Shown here in pieces: positions 38,675 through 48,020 of a DNA stretch of 64,000 nucleotides; within the stretch, counting starts at the first letter, position 1, and each line of letters opens with the position of its first letter. Made by a program: the position numbers and the translations under genes. The stretch covers positions 434,001 to 498,000 of the forward strand of contig NZ_QPKJ02000006.1 of NCBI RefSeq assembly GCF_003344625.1. Direction: 5' to 3'. Under the pieces are notes generated by a model that was not told the DNA's origin, made no database searches, and saw only the letters and a program-made list of their open reading frames with translations. Origin of the DNA: Solirubrobacter deserti (GTDB taxonomy: Bacteria > Actinomycetota > Thermoleophilia > Solirubrobacterales > Solirubrobacteraceae).

Positions 38675-41600
38675 ATGGACGAGCTGGCGATCGGGGCGAC
38701 GTTCGCCGACCACGTGATCCGCGGCGTCGCGGGTCGCGGGGGCATGGGCATCGTCTACCGGGCGCTGCACGTCCCGCTCAAGCGCGAGGTGGCGCTCAAG
38801 GTCATCGCGCCGAGCGTCTCGGCCGATCCCGAGTTCCGCGCCCGCTTCCGGCACGAGTTCGAGGCCGCCGCGTCCGTCCAGCACCCGAACGTGGTCCCGA
38901 TCTACCACGCGGGCGAGGAGGACGGGCTGCTGTACGTGACCATGCGGTTCGTCGACGGCGTCGACCTCGCCCGCCTGGTGATGACCGAGACCCGGCTCGC
39001 TCCCACCCGCGCCGCGCTGATCGTCGGCCAGGTCGCGGCGGCGCTGGACGCCGCGCACGCGCGCGGTCTCGTCCACCGCGACGTCAAGCCGGCCAACGTC
39101 CTGGTCGAGGGCGAGCACGCGCTGCTCACCGACTTCGGCCTGATCAAGCACATCGAGGGCGCCGACACGCAGGTGACCAAGCCCGGGACCGTGATCGGCA
39201 CCTTCGACTACGCCGCGCCCGAGCAACTGGACGGCCGCCCGGTGGACGCGCGCACGGACGTGTACGCGCTCGGCTGCGTGCTCTTCCAGGCGCTCACGGG
39301 CCGCGTCCCGTTCCCGCGCGACTCGGTCGGCGCGACGCTCTTCGCCCACTTCAAGGACCCACCGCCGTCGGTGACCGCGCTCGTCCCGGAGGCGCCGCCC
39401 GCGCTCGACCAGGTGATCGCCGTCGCGATGGCGAAGGAGCCGGAAGCCCGCTACGCCAGCGCCGGTGACCTCGCCCGCGCCGCGCTCGCCGCCGTCGACC
39501 ACCCGTCGCTCGTGCGCACCCCGTCGAGCTGGTCGTGGCCCGCCCCGGCCGCGCCCAGTGCCGGCCTCCCGCTGCAGGGCGCGCTCGTGAGCGAGCTCGA
39601 GAGCGGGCGCTTCGTCGGCCGCGCCGGCGCGCTCGACCACCTGCGCGCCCGCTGGAACAGGGCCGCGGCCGGGGCGCGCCAGTTCGTGCTCGTCAGCGGC
39701 GATCCCGGGATCGGCAAGACGCGCCTGGCCGTCGAGTTCGCGCACGAGGCGCACGCCGCCGGCGCGACCATCCTCTACGGCCGCAACGACGCGGAGTCGC
39801 TCGTCCCGTACCAGCCGTTCGTCACCGCCGTCCAGCACTTCATGGCCCACCGCGCGACGCTCGAGTTCCCGCCCGAGCTCGGCCCGGAGCTGAGCGAGCT
39901 CGCGCGCCTGGTCCCCGCGCTGCGCCGCCATCTGCCCGAGCTGCGCGAACCCGCCGCCGAGGACGGCGAGACACGCCGCTACCGCCTGTTCGAGGCCGTC
40001 ACCCGCGTCCTGGCCCGAGCGGCGCGCGACGCGCCCACCGTCCTGATCCTCGACGACCTGCACTGGGCGGACACCTCCACGGCGCTGCTGCTCGGCCACC
40101 TGCTGCAGGACGTCGAGCCGACGCCGCTGCTGATCATCGGCACGATCCGCGCCGCGGGCGAGCACCGCGCGGACGAGCTGACGGCGCTGCTCGCGCGGCT
40201 GTACCGCGACCCGGGCTTCGAGCGCGTCGCGCTCACGGGCCTCGACGACGCCGAGACCGGCGAGCTCGTCGCGGCCGCCGACCGCCGCGCCAGCGGGTCG
40301 TTCATCGTCCGCCTCCATGAGGGCACGGAAGGCAACCCGTTCTTCATCAAGGAGACGCTGCGCAGCCTCGCCGACGAGCCCGAGCTGCGCGACGAGACCC
40401 TGCGGCTCGTCCCGGTGCCGGAGAGCGTGAAGGAGCTGATCGGCACGCGGCTCGCGCGCCTGTCGGAGACGACCACCGCCGTGCTCACGGCGGCGTCGGT
40501 CGTGGGTCGCGAGTTCCGGCTCGAGGTGCTGGAGACGCTGCTGGACGAACCGGTGGAGCGGCTGATCACCGCCCTCGAGGAAGCCGACGAGGCCGGGCTC
40601 GTGCGCGAGGTCCCGGACGACGCCGACCGCTTCGCGTTCACCCACGCGCTCGTGCGCGAGACGCTGTACGAGCGCCAGTCCGCGTCGCGGCGCGTGCGCA
40701 TGCACCACCGGATCGCGCAGGCGCTCGAGCAACTTGACCTCGCGACGCCCGCCGAGCTCGCGTACCACTACGTCGAGAGCCGCCACCTGGACCGCGAGGG
40801 CAAGGCCGTGGACTTCTCCGAGCGCGCGGCCGCCGCGGCCTCGGACGCGCTCGCCGACTTCGAGGCCAAGAACCACTACGTCGCCGCCCTCGAACGCCTC
40901 GGGCAAGGGGACGAGCCGCGGCGCGCCCGGCTGCTGATCGGCCTCGGCACGTCCGCCGCGCGCCTCTACGACCCGGAGGCCGACGACGCGTTCATGGAAG
41001 CGGCAGAGCTCGCGCAGCGCAACCACGAGCCGACGCTGCTGGCGGAGGCCGCGCTCGGCCGCTTCGGCAACTACGCGCACGCGGGCGCGGTCGACTATCC
41101 CGCCATCGAGCTGCTCGAACACGCGCTCGCCGCACTCGGCGACGAAGAGAGCCCGCTCACCGCCCGCCTGCTCACCCGGCTGGCCAACGCGCTGCACTTC
41201 ACGGGCCAGCAGGAGCGCGTCGCGGCGCTCACGGCCCGCGCGCTCGAGCTGGCCCGCGCCGGCGACGACCCGCTCGCGCTGCTGAACGCGCTCGAGAGCC
41301 GGCACACCGCGCTGCTGCTCACCGCCGAAGCCGAGGAGCGGCTGGAGATCGCGAACGCGTTCTCGGAGCTGGCGGTCCGCATCGACGAGCCGGAGCTCCT
41401 CGTGCTCGGCCTGCAGTGGCGCCTGTACGACTCGCTGGAGCTGTTCGACCTCGACGCCGCCCACGGCTGGTTGCTGACGCTGCGCGAGCTGGCGGACCGC
41501 CTCGGCCAGCCGATCTACCGCTACCGCGCGGCGCGCTGGAACGTGATCTGGGCGATGATCGAGGACCGGCTCGACGAGGTGCCGGACCTCATCGCCGTCG

Positions 41601-42166
41601 CGCACGAGCTCGGCGTCCGCGCCCGCCGTCCCGAGGTGGACGTCGAGTCCGCCGGCCAGCACGCCGGGCTCGCGTACCGCACCGGCACGCTCGGCGCGTT
41701 CGCCCCCGCGCTCGCCGCTCAGATCCAGAGCGACCCGCAGCTGGTCGTCAACCTGCCCGTGCTCGCGCTCGCGCACCTGCAGGCCGGCGAACGTGAGGCA
41801 GGCGCGGCGATCTTCGAGCGCTTCGCGGCCGACGACTTCGCCTCGATCCCGCGCGACATGCTGTGGATGGGCGCGATGGCCGTGCTCACGCACGTGTGCA
41901 CGATGCTCGGCGACAGCGCGCGCGCCCGCGTCCTCTACGAGCTCCTGCTCCCCTACCGTGACCGCAACCTGGTGATCGGGATCGTCGCGTGCTGGGGGTC
42001 GGTGGAGCGCTTCCTCGGGATGCTCGCGAGTGATCCCGCGGCCGCCGACGCGCACTTCGAGCGCGCGCTCGCGCGCAACGCCGCCATCCCGTCGATGCTG
42101 CGGATGACCAGGGCCGCCATCAGGGGCGACTCAGGGATGGCGGCCACACAGATAGGGGGCACCTAG
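38675..42166 (+). CDS. Ser/Thr protein kinase fused to a signalling ATPase
   Basis: The 1163-residue protein is a two-part fusion. The N-terminal Hanks-type kinase has a Gly loop near 20-25, K42 in A-L-K-V-I, H-R-D-V-K-P-A-N at 134-141 and D-F-G at 153-155; all catalytic residues are kept. From about 310 an AAA/STAND ATPase follows, with Walker A G-D-P-G-I-G-K-T at 342-349 and Walker B L-I-L-D-D-L-H-W-A-D near 460. A long helical TPR-like tail covers about 650-1163. No DNA-binding domain or membrane helix is seen. The design resembles PknK-type regulators without their HTH. The ATG at 38675 is preferred over an in-frame start 12 codons upstream. Confidence 0.9.
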   Translation: MDELAIGATFADHVIRGVAGRGGMGIVYRALHVPLKREVALKVIAPSVSADPEFRARFRHEFEAAASVQHPNVVPIYHAGEEDGLLYVTMRFVDGVDLARLVMTETRLAPTRAALIVGQVAAALDAAHARGLVHRDVKPANVLVEGEHALLTDFGLIKHIEGADTQVTKPGTVIGTFDYAAPEQLDGRPVDARTDVYALGCVLFQALTGRVPFPRDSVGATLFAHFKDPPPSVTALVPEAPPALDQVIAVAMAKEPEARYASAGDLARAALAAVDHPSLVRTPSSWSWPAPAAPSAGLPLQGALVSELESGRFVGRAGALDHLRARWNRAAAGARQFVLVSGDPGIGKTRLAVEFAHEAHAAGATILYGRNDAESLVPYQPFVTAVQHFMAHRATLEFPPELGPELSELARLVPALRRHLPELREPAAEDGETRRYRLFEAVTRVLARAARDAPTVLILDDLHWADTSTALLLGHLLQDVEPTPLLIIGTIRAAGEHRADELTALLARLYRDPGFERVALTGLDDAETGELVAAADRRASGSFIVRLHEGTEGNPFFIKETLRSLADEPELRDETLRLVPVPESVKELIGTRLARLSETTTAVLTAASVVGREFRLEVLETLLDEPVERLITALEEADEAGLVREVPDDADRFAFTHALVRETLYERQSASRRVRMHHRIAQALEQLDLATPAELAYHYVESRHLDREGKAVDFSERAAAAASDALADFEAKNHYVAALERLGQGDEPRRARLLIGLGTSAARLYDPEADDAFMEAAELAQRNHEPTLLAEAALGRFGNYAHAGAVDYPAIELLEHALAALGDEESPLTARLLTRLANALHFTGQQERVAALTARALELARAGDDPLALLNALESRHTALLLTAEAEERLEIANAFSELAVRIDEPELLVLGLQWRLYDSLELFDLDAAHGWLLTLRELADRLGQPIYRYRAARWNVIWAMIEDRLDEVPDLIAVAHELGVRARRPEVDVESAGQHAGLAYRTGTLGAFAPALAAQIQSDPQLVVNLPVLALAHLQAGEREAGAAIFERFAADDFASIPRDMLWMGAMAVLTHVCTMLGDSARARVLYELLLPYRDRNLVIGIVACWGSVERFLGMLASDPAAADAHFERALARNAAIPSMLRMTRAAIRGDSGMAATQIGGT

Positions 42167-42214
42167 GGTCATTCCCAATGGTGGGCGGGCCGCCGCGACG
42201 GCAAGCTGCACACC

Positions 42215-42445
42215 ATGGAAACCAAGAAGACCCTCACCCGCTCCTCCACCGACAAGCAGGTCGGCGGCGTGTGCGGCGGCCTCGCCCGCTACTTCGACAT
42301 CGATCCTGTCGTGACCCGCGTCGGCTTCATCGCCACGACGCTGTTCACCGGCGGGGCCGGCGCGCTCGCGTACCTCGCGATGCTCGTCGTCATGCCCTCC
42401 GACAAGAAGACCGTCGAGCACCACTATGACCCGCTGGCCGCTTAA
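42215..42445 (+). CDS. PspC domain protein
   Basis: The 76-residue protein has the PspC core L-T-R-S-S-x-D-K-x-V-G-G-V-C-G-G-L-A-R-Y-F-D-I-D-P-V-V-T-R and one or two hydrophobic helices (F-I-A-T-T-L-F-T-G-G-A-G-A-L-A-Y-L-A-M-L). It should be a membrane protein of envelope stress response, as known for PspC. It ends with a 4-base overlap with the convergent DUF2017 gene. Confidence 0.9.
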   Translation: METKKTLTRSSTDKQVGGVCGGLARYFDIDPVVTRVGFIATTLFTGGAGALAYLAMLVVMPSDKKTVEHHYDPLAA

Positions 42446-42918
42446 TCGGAAAGCTGCGCGTCGACGATTTCGTCGAGCAGGCCACCGAGATAGCCGTACA
42501 GGGCCACCGTGCGTGCGTTGGGATCGTTCGGGTCGAAGCTGAGGTCGTGATCGTCGTCGGTGATGTCGAGCATCGTCCCCAGCACGAGCCGCAGCGAGTT
42601 CACGGCCTGCATCCAGGCCGTGAGCTGGTCGATGTCGAGCAGCTCCGCGTCCACCGATGACTCGACGACCTCGATGCTCGCCAGCCGCCCGCTCTGCAGC
42701 TCCTCGCGCGTGAGCGAGCGGTACTCGTTCTCGAGCTCGGCGTCATCGGCGTAGGCGGACGGGTACAGCCGGCGCACCCGCGGGTCCTCGGGGCTGAGCG
42801 CGAGCAGCTCCCGCAGCTCGGACAGCAGCTGGCGGATCAGCGCGCGCTCCTGGTCGTCCATGCGCACGATGAAGCGGTTCTGGCGCCGGTCGATCCGGCG
42901 CCGCTGGCGGCCGAACAC
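42442..42918 (-). CDS. DUF2017 protein
   Basis: The 158-residue soluble acidic protein has R-F-I-V-R-M-D-D-Q-E-R-A-L-I-R-Q-L-L at the N-terminus and A-V-N-S-L-R-L-V-L-G-T-M-L-D-I in the middle, the pattern of DUF2017. It is nearly always next to clpS in actinobacteria (known association). Here it follows clpS with a 2-base gap. The GTG at 42918 is the likely start; the first internal ATG would cut off 19 residues including the conserved F-I-V-R. The role is unknown, perhaps as an adaptor in ClpS/ClpC proteolysis. Confidence 0.85.
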   Translation of the reverse strand: MFGRQRRRIDRRQNRFIVRMDDQERALIRQLLSELRELLALSPEDPRVRRLYPSAYADDAELENEYRSLTREELQSGRLASIEVVESSVDAELLDIDQLTAWMQAVNSLRLVLGTMLDITDDDHDLSFDPNDPNARTVALYGYLGGLLDEIVDAQLSD

Positions 42919-42920
42919 GC

Positions 42921-43208
42921 TCAGTCCTGCCGCATGGTCGCCCACAGGCCGTGCTCGTGCAGCCGGAACACGTCCAGCTCGGCCTTCTCGCGCGTCCCGC
43001 TGGAGACGACGGCGCGGCCCTTGTGGTGCACGTCGAGCATCAGCTCGGTCGCCTTCTCGCGCGAGTACCCGAACAGCTTCTGGAACACGAGCACCACATA
43101 GCTCATGAGGTTGATCGGGTCGTTCCAGACGATCACGATCCACGGGCGGTCGGCGACGGAATCGTCGTCGGTCTCCGGGAGCTTGACCTCTACGGGAGCG
43201 GCGGACAC
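42921..43208 (-). CDS. clpS: ATP-dependent Clp protease adaptor ClpS
   Basis: The 95-residue adaptor has the full ClpS core: [16 protein letters not shown] (N-degron pocket with N-D), [12 protein letters not shown], and V-H-H-K-G-R-A-V-V. It should deliver N-end-rule substrates to ClpAP/ClpCP. The N-terminal 20 residues are acidic and flexible, as usual. It lies directly upstream of the DUF2017 gene in one transcript. Confidence 0.93.
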   Translation of the reverse strand: MSAAPVEVKLPETDDDSVADRPWIVIVWNDPINLMSYVVLVFQKLFGYSREKATELMLDVHHKGRAVVSSGTREKAELDVFRLHEHGLWATMRQD

Positions 43209-43214
43209 TCCCCC

Positions 43215-44774
43215 TCAGGCTACCCGGCTCATCGCGTGCTCGGCGAGCGCGGTGATCGTGAGGCTCGGATTGACGCCGACATTGGCCGGGATGGCGGCGC
43301 CGTCGCACACGAGCAGGTTCTCGTAGCCGAACACCCGCAGGTCGGAGTCGACGACGCCGCTGGCGGGCGAGGCGCCGATCACCGCGCCGCCGAGGATGTG
43401 CGCCGTCGACGGGATGTTGGCCGCGGCCTCCATGATCGAGCTCTGCGCGATGCCGCCCGTGCGCTTGGCCAGCCACTCCGTGAACGCGTTCGCGACCGGG
43501 ATGAACGTGGGGTTCGGGCGCTCCGGGTCCTGCTCGGTGGTCAGCCGCACGCCGCGGCGCGTCTTGCGCGCCCGCAGCGCGATCGCGTTGTCGAGCGACT
43601 GCATGACCAGGACGATGATCGTGCGCCGCGACCAGCCGCGCGGGTTCATCGAGCGCGCGAGCCGGACCGGGTGCCGCGCCGCCGCCCCGACCAGCTTCAA
43701 CGGGCGGGTGAGGGTCGTGCCGTCGCCGGTCAGCAGCGTGAAGATGCCCGACATCGCGTCGCCGGCGTCGCCGTAGACGACGGTCTCGATGTGCGTGTGC
43801 GGGTCGGGGTAGATCGAGCCGGTGATCGCGACACGCCGGATCACGTCCTCGGACGTGTCCTTGGGCAGCGTCACGGCCAGGATCGCCTCCGAGTTCGTGC
43901 GCACGAGCTCCCCGAGCCGGTCGCTGATGCGCGGCAGCGAGCCGTGGAGCTTGCACGCGGCCAGCAGCCGGTTGGTGCCCAGCGCACCCGCGGCGACCAC
44001 GACACCCTTCGCCGTCTGGGTGCGGCGCTGCTTGCGCATCCACGCGCCGGAGCGCTCGCTCGTCACCGCGTACCCGCCGCCCGGCAGCGGCTTGATGTCG
44101 GTCACCGTGCGCTCGGGCATGATCCGCGCGCCGGCGCGCTCCGCGAACCACAGGTAGTTCTTGACCAGCGTGTTCTTGGCGCCGTGCGGACAGCCGACCA
44201 TGCAGCGCCCGCAGCGCATGCAGCCCGTGCGGTCCGGCCCTTCGCCGCCGAAGAACGGGTCCGGGACGGTCTTGCCGGGCGCGCCGAGGAACACGCCGAC
44301 GCGGGTCTTGGCGTACGTCTCCCCCACCCCGGTCGCTTCCGCGTACTCGCGCAGGTAGTCGTCGGCGGGGTCGTCCTCGTCGTAGGTCGTCACGCCGAGC
44401 ATCCGCTCCGCCTCGGCGTAGTGCGGCGCGAGCTCCACCTGCCAGTCGTTGAGCTCCGCCCACTGCGGGTCCTCATAGAAGCGGGCGGGCGCGCGGTAGA
44501 GCGTGTTCGCGTAGCCCAACGATCCGCCGCCGACCCCGGACCCGCTCGCAATCGCGACGTCCCGGAAGATCGTCATCCGGAAGATGCCTTTCAGGCCGAG
44601 CCGCGGCGCCCACCAGTAGCGCCGCAGATCCCAGGTGGACTTGGGCAACTCGTGGTCGGCGAAGCGCCGCCCGCACTCGAGCACCCCGACCCGATGGCCC
44701 TTCTGCGCCAGCCGCAGCGCGCTCACGCTGCCGCCGAAGCCAGAACCTATGACGAGCCAGTCGAAGTCGGTCAC
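43215..44774 (-). CDS. GMC-type FAD oxidoreductase with four-cysteine motif
   Basis: The 519-residue flavoprotein has the FAD Rossmann motif G-S-G-F-G-G-S at 10-16, G-S-G-V-G-G-G-S-L near 78, and a C-terminal V-x-P-S-L-T-I-T-A-L-A-E cap, fitting the cholesterol-oxidase/GMC group. A C-x2-C-x2-C-x3-C cluster at C185, C188, C191 and C195 (C-M-R-C-G-R-C-M-V-G-C-P) looks like a ferredoxin half-cluster and could bind [4Fe-4S]. Similar proteins in actinobacteria are annotated only as GMC oxidoreductases. Its ATG overlaps the coaA stop by 4 bases, so it is cotranslated with coaA. The substrate is unknown. Confidence 0.85.
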   Translation of the reverse strand: MTDFDWLVIGSGFGGSVSALRLAQKGHRVGVLECGRRFADHELPKSTWDLRRYWWAPRLGLKGIFRMTIFRDVAIASGSGVGGGSLGYANTLYRAPARFYEDPQWAELNDWQVELAPHYAEAERMLGVTTYDEDDPADDYLREYAEATGVGETYAKTRVGVFLGAPGKTVPDPFFGGEGPDRTGCMRCGRCMVGCPHGAKNTLVKNYLWFAERAGARIMPERTVTDIKPLPGGGYAVTSERSGAWMRKQRRTQTAKGVVVAAGALGTNRLLAACKLHGSLPRISDRLGELVRTNSEAILAVTLPKDTSEDVIRRVAITGSIYPDPHTHIETVVYGDAGDAMSGIFTLLTGDGTTLTRPLKLVGAAARHPVRLARSMNPRGWSRRTIIVLVMQSLDNAIALRARKTRRGVRLTTEQDPERPNPTFIPVANAFTEWLAKRTGGIAQSSIMEAAANIPSTAHILGGAVIGASPASGVVDSDLRVFGYENLLVCDGAAIPANVGVNPSLTITALAEHAMSRVA

Positions 44775-45697
44775 GCGCGCCGGAGCAGGATACGCGACAC
44801 GAAGTGGTCCCCGCCCTTTTCGAGGATGAGGTCCGCGCGCGGGCGCGTGGGCTTGATGTTTTCGCGCAGGTTTGGGCGGTTGGTGCGCTCCCAGATGCCC
44901 GACGCGACCTCCACCGCCTCCTCGTCGGACAGCCGTGCGTAGCGGTGGAAGTAGGACTCGGGGTTCTGGAAGGCGCCGTTGCGCAGGGCGAGGAAGCGGT
45001 TCAGGTACCAGCGCTGGACGTCGGTCTCGAGCGCGTCCAGGTAGAGCGCGAAGTCCGCGAAGTCGGACACGTAGACCCGGCCCGAGCCGCGCTGGAGGAC
45101 GTTCACGCCCTCGAGCACGACGACGTCGGAGCGGTCGACGATCTGCGTCTCGCCCTCGACGATGTCGTAGGACAGGTGCGAGTAGACGGGCGCGTGGACC
45201 TCGTCCACCCCGCTCTTGAGGTCGGCCACGAAGCGCAGCAGCGCGCGCCGGTCATAGCTCTCCGGGAAGCCCTTGCGGGCGAGGATCCCCTTCTCGATCA
45301 GGGCCGCGTTGGGCAGCAGGAAGCCGTCCGTGGTCACGAGCTGCACGCGCCACTCGGGTCGCAGCAGCTGCAGCAGGCGGACGATCACGCGCGCGGCGGT
45401 CGACTTGCCGACGGCGACGCTCCCGCCGAGCGCGATCAGGTACGGCACGGCGTGCGATGGGTCGCCCAGGAACGAGCCCTGCGCCGCGCTGAGTTGCCGC
45501 GCCGCGTCGATGCGCAGCTCCAGCAGCCGCGCGAGCGGCACGTAGACGTCGCTGACCTCGGCCAGCTTGACGGGCTCGCCGAGGCCCGAGAGGTCGGCGA
45601 GCTCGTCGTAGGCGAGCGGCGGCGCGGGCGCGCCCAGCTCGCTCCAGCGCGAGCGCTCGACCGCCACGAACGGCGACGCGGCGCCGAGCTTCAGCAA
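44771..45697 (-). CDS. coaA: Type I pantothenate kinase
   Basis: The 308-residue enzyme phosphorylates pantothenate in the first step of coenzyme A synthesis. The P-loop is G-G-S-V-A-V-G-K-S-T near 92-101. Family motifs include V-T-T-D-G-F-L, R-K-G-F-P-E-S-Y-D, Y-S-H-L-x-Y-D-I-V and L-E-G-V-N-V-L-Q. The length matches E. coli CoaA (316). It overlaps the upstream YbdD-like gene by 7 bases and the downstream GMC gene by 4. Confidence 0.94.
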   Translation of the reverse strand: MLKLGAASPFVAVERSRWSELGAPAPPLAYDELADLSGLGEPVKLAEVSDVYVPLARLLELRIDAARQLSAAQGSFLGDPSHAVPYLIALGGSVAVGKSTAARVIVRLLQLLRPEWRVQLVTTDGFLLPNAALIEKGILARKGFPESYDRRALLRFVADLKSGVDEVHAPVYSHLSYDIVEGETQIVDRSDVVVLEGVNVLQRGSGRVYVSDFADFALYLDALETDVQRWYLNRFLALRNGAFQNPESYFHRYARLSDEEAVEVASGIWERTNRPNLRENIKPTRPRADLILEKGGDHFVSRILLRRA

Positions 45698-45879
45698 CAG
45701 CGAGCCTGCGGCCGGGCCTCGCGCTCGTCCTGGCGCCAGCGCTCGAACGCGCGCCGCGTCATCACCGGCTCGTCCGGGTGCTCGCGCCGGCGGTGCTCGA
45801 CGTAGCGGTCGTAGGCGCTCTCACCTGCCACCTCGCGCAGGTACCAGCGCACGCCGCTGACCACTTCCCGGACGGTCAT
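45691..45879 (-). CDS. YbdD/YjiX family protein, CstA partner
   Basis: The 62-residue protein has Y-D-R-Y-V-E-H-R-R-R-E-H-P-D-E-P-V-M-T-R-R-x-F and ends in A-R-C-C, the family hallmark. E. coli YbdD accompanies CstA and is thought to support peptide/pyruvate uptake. Here it starts at an ATG overlapping the cstA stop by 4 bases. Its end overlaps coaA by 7 bases. It is well conserved despite its size. Confidence 0.9.
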   Translation of the reverse strand: MTVREVVSGVRWYLREVAGESAYDRYVEHRRREHPDEPVMTRRAFERWRQDEREARPQARCC

Positions 45880-47972
45880 GCGACGGCCTCGCGCTTGCGG
45901 TCGAACAGCCCGTCGGGCGCGTCCAGCGTGGACTCCTCCGCGGAAACCTCGGTGGTGGGCAGCAGCTCGCGCGACCGGATGGCCTTGATGCACATGCGGG
46001 TGGCGTCGAGGATGACCACGATGATCAGGACGGCGAACAGGGCGGCGAGGATGCCGTCCACGGTCGAGTTTGTCACGACCTTGTTCATGTCGTCCATGGT
46101 CTTGGCCGGCGCGAGCACCTCGCCGTTCGCGATCGCGTCCTGGAAGCGGTCGCGCTGGGCGAAGAAGCCGAGCGTCGGATCGCCGCTGAAGACCTTCTGA
46201 TAGCTGGCGGTGAGCGTGACCGTCGCGTCCCAGGCGAGCGGGATGCCGGTCACCCACGCCCACTTGAGCTTGCCGTGCTTGATCAGCAGCACCGTGCAGA
46301 CCGTGAGCGCGACGGCCGCGAGCAGCTGGTTCGCGATGCCGAACAGCGGGAACAGCTGGTTGATGCCGCCGAGCGGGTCGGTCACGCCCGCGTACAGGAA
46401 GTAGCCCCACGCGCCGACGATGATCGCGCTGCAGAGCCACACGCCCGGCTTCCACGACACCTCGCGGAACGGCTTGTAGACGTTGCCGAGCGTGTCCTGG
46501 AGCATGAAGCGCCCGACCCGCGTGCCCGCGTCCACCGTCGTGAGGATGAACAGGGCCTCGAACATGATCGCGAAGTGGTACCAGAACGCTCTGAGGCCCT
46601 CACCGGTCGCGCCGGCGAAGATCTCCGACATGCCGATGGCCAGGGTGGGCGCGCCGCCCGTGCGGCTCACCAGGCTCTCCTCCTCGACCGCGGTGGCCGC
46701 GGACTGCAGCGCCTCCGGCGAGATGGTGAAGCCGAGCCCGTTCACGAACTGCGACGCCGACTCGACGCTCCCGCCCGTCGCGCCCGCGGGCGAGTTCATG
46801 GCGAAGTAGAGGCCTGGGTCGATGATCGACGCGGCGATGATCGCCATCACCGCGACGAAGGACTCCATCAGCATCGCGCCGTAGCCGATGAAGCGGACCT
46901 GCGTCTCCTTCTCGATCAGCTTGGGCGTGGTGCCGGAGGCGATCAGGCTGTGGAAGCCCGAGAGCGCGCCGCACGCGATCGTGATGAACACGAACGGGAA
47001 CAGCGAGCCGGCGAAGACCGGGCCCTTGCCGGTGGACGCGAACTCGCTCACCGCGTCGTTCTGCATCACCGGCAACGTCACGACGATGCCGATCGCCAGC
47101 AGGACGATCGTGCCGATCTTCATGAACGTGGACAGGTAGTCGCGCGGGGCGAGCAGCATCCAGACGGGCAGGACACTGGCCACGAAGCCGTACGCGATCA
47201 GGCAGAAGACGAGCGTCTCGGCCTCGAGCGTGAACGTGTCCGCGAGGCTCGAGTCCTGCACCCAGCCGCCGGCCGCGATCGCGATCAGCAGCAGCGTCAC
47301 GCCGATCGCCGTCGTCTCCAGCACCCGCCCGGGCCGCAGCACGCGCAGGTAGAAGCCCATGAAGAACGCGATCGGGATCGTCATCGCGATGCTGAACGTG
47401 CCCCACGGCGAGTCCGCGAGCGCGTTCACCACGACCAGCGCGAGGACCGCGAGCAGGATGACCATGATCGCCAGCACGGCGATCAGCGCGGCGGCGCCGC
47501 CGACCGGGCCGATCTCGTCGCGCGCCATCTGCCCGAGGCTCTTGCCGTCGCGGCGCATGGAGAAGAACAGGACGACCATGTCCTGGACCGCGCCGGCGAA
47601 GATGACGCCGACGATGATCCAGATCGTGCCCGGCAGGTAGCCCATCTGGGCGGCGAGCACGGGGCCGACGAGCGGGCCGGCGCCCGCGATGGCCGCGAAG
47701 TGGTGGCCGAACAGGACGCGCCGGTCGGTCGGCTGGTAGTCGCGGTCGTTGTTGAGGCGCTCGGCGGGCGTGGCGCGCCGCGCATCCGCGCCGAGGACCT
47801 TGTACTGGATGAAGCGCGCGTAGAAGCGGTACGCGATCGCGTAGGAGCCGACCGCCGCGGCGATCAGCCAGGCAGCGCTGATCGCCTCGTCGCGCATGAG
47901 CGCGATGACGCCCCAGGCGACGGCGCCGACAATGGCGACGGCCGACCAGATCGCAATCGACTTGGCCCTCAC
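45876..47972 (-). CDS. cstA: Carbon starvation protein A (pyruvate/peptide transporter)
   Basis: The 698-residue protein has about 16-18 membrane helices. Family motifs are clear: H-H-F-A-A-I-A-G-A-G-P-L-V-G-P-V-L-A, M-R-R-D-G-K-S-L-G, F-H-S-L-I-A-S-G-T-T-P-K-L-I, and T-R-V-G-R-F-M-L-Q-D. The length matches E. coli CstA/BtsT (701/716). It should take up pyruvate or peptides under carbon limitation (known for the family). It is the first gene of a cstA-ybdD-coaA-GMC transcript joined by overlaps. Confidence 0.94.
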   Translation of the reverse strand: MRAKSIAIWSAVAIVGAVAWGVIALMRDEAISAAWLIAAAVGSYAIAYRFYARFIQYKVLGADARRATPAERLNNDRDYQPTDRRVLFGHHFAAIAGAGPLVGPVLAAQMGYLPGTIWIIVGVIFAGAVQDMVVLFFSMRRDGKSLGQMARDEIGPVGGAAALIAVLAIMVILLAVLALVVVNALADSPWGTFSIAMTIPIAFFMGFYLRVLRPGRVLETTAIGVTLLLIAIAAGGWVQDSSLADTFTLEAETLVFCLIAYGFVASVLPVWMLLAPRDYLSTFMKIGTIVLLAIGIVVTLPVMQNDAVSEFASTGKGPVFAGSLFPFVFITIACGALSGFHSLIASGTTPKLIEKETQVRFIGYGAMLMESFVAVMAIIAASIIDPGLYFAMNSPAGATGGSVESASQFVNGLGFTISPEALQSAATAVEEESLVSRTGGAPTLAIGMSEIFAGATGEGLRAFWYHFAIMFEALFILTTVDAGTRVGRFMLQDTLGNVYKPFREVSWKPGVWLCSAIIVGAWGYFLYAGVTDPLGGINQLFPLFGIANQLLAAVALTVCTVLLIKHGKLKWAWVTGIPLAWDATVTLTASYQKVFSGDPTLGFFAQRDRFQDAIANGEVLAPAKTMDDMNKVVTNSTVDGILAALFAVLIIVVILDATRMCIKAIRSRELLPTTEVSAEESTLDAPDGLFDRKREAVA

Positions 47973-48020
47973 GGTGTCTCCTCCCGTCCGCTAGCGGGGA
48001 ATCCCTCCCCGCGCGCGGGC

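Noticed and set aside
38492..42055. A 1187-codon open frame opposite the kinase/ATPase gene
   Set aside because: It is the antisense shadow of a gene with complete kinase and ATPase motifs. Its translation shows only charged low-complexity sequence.
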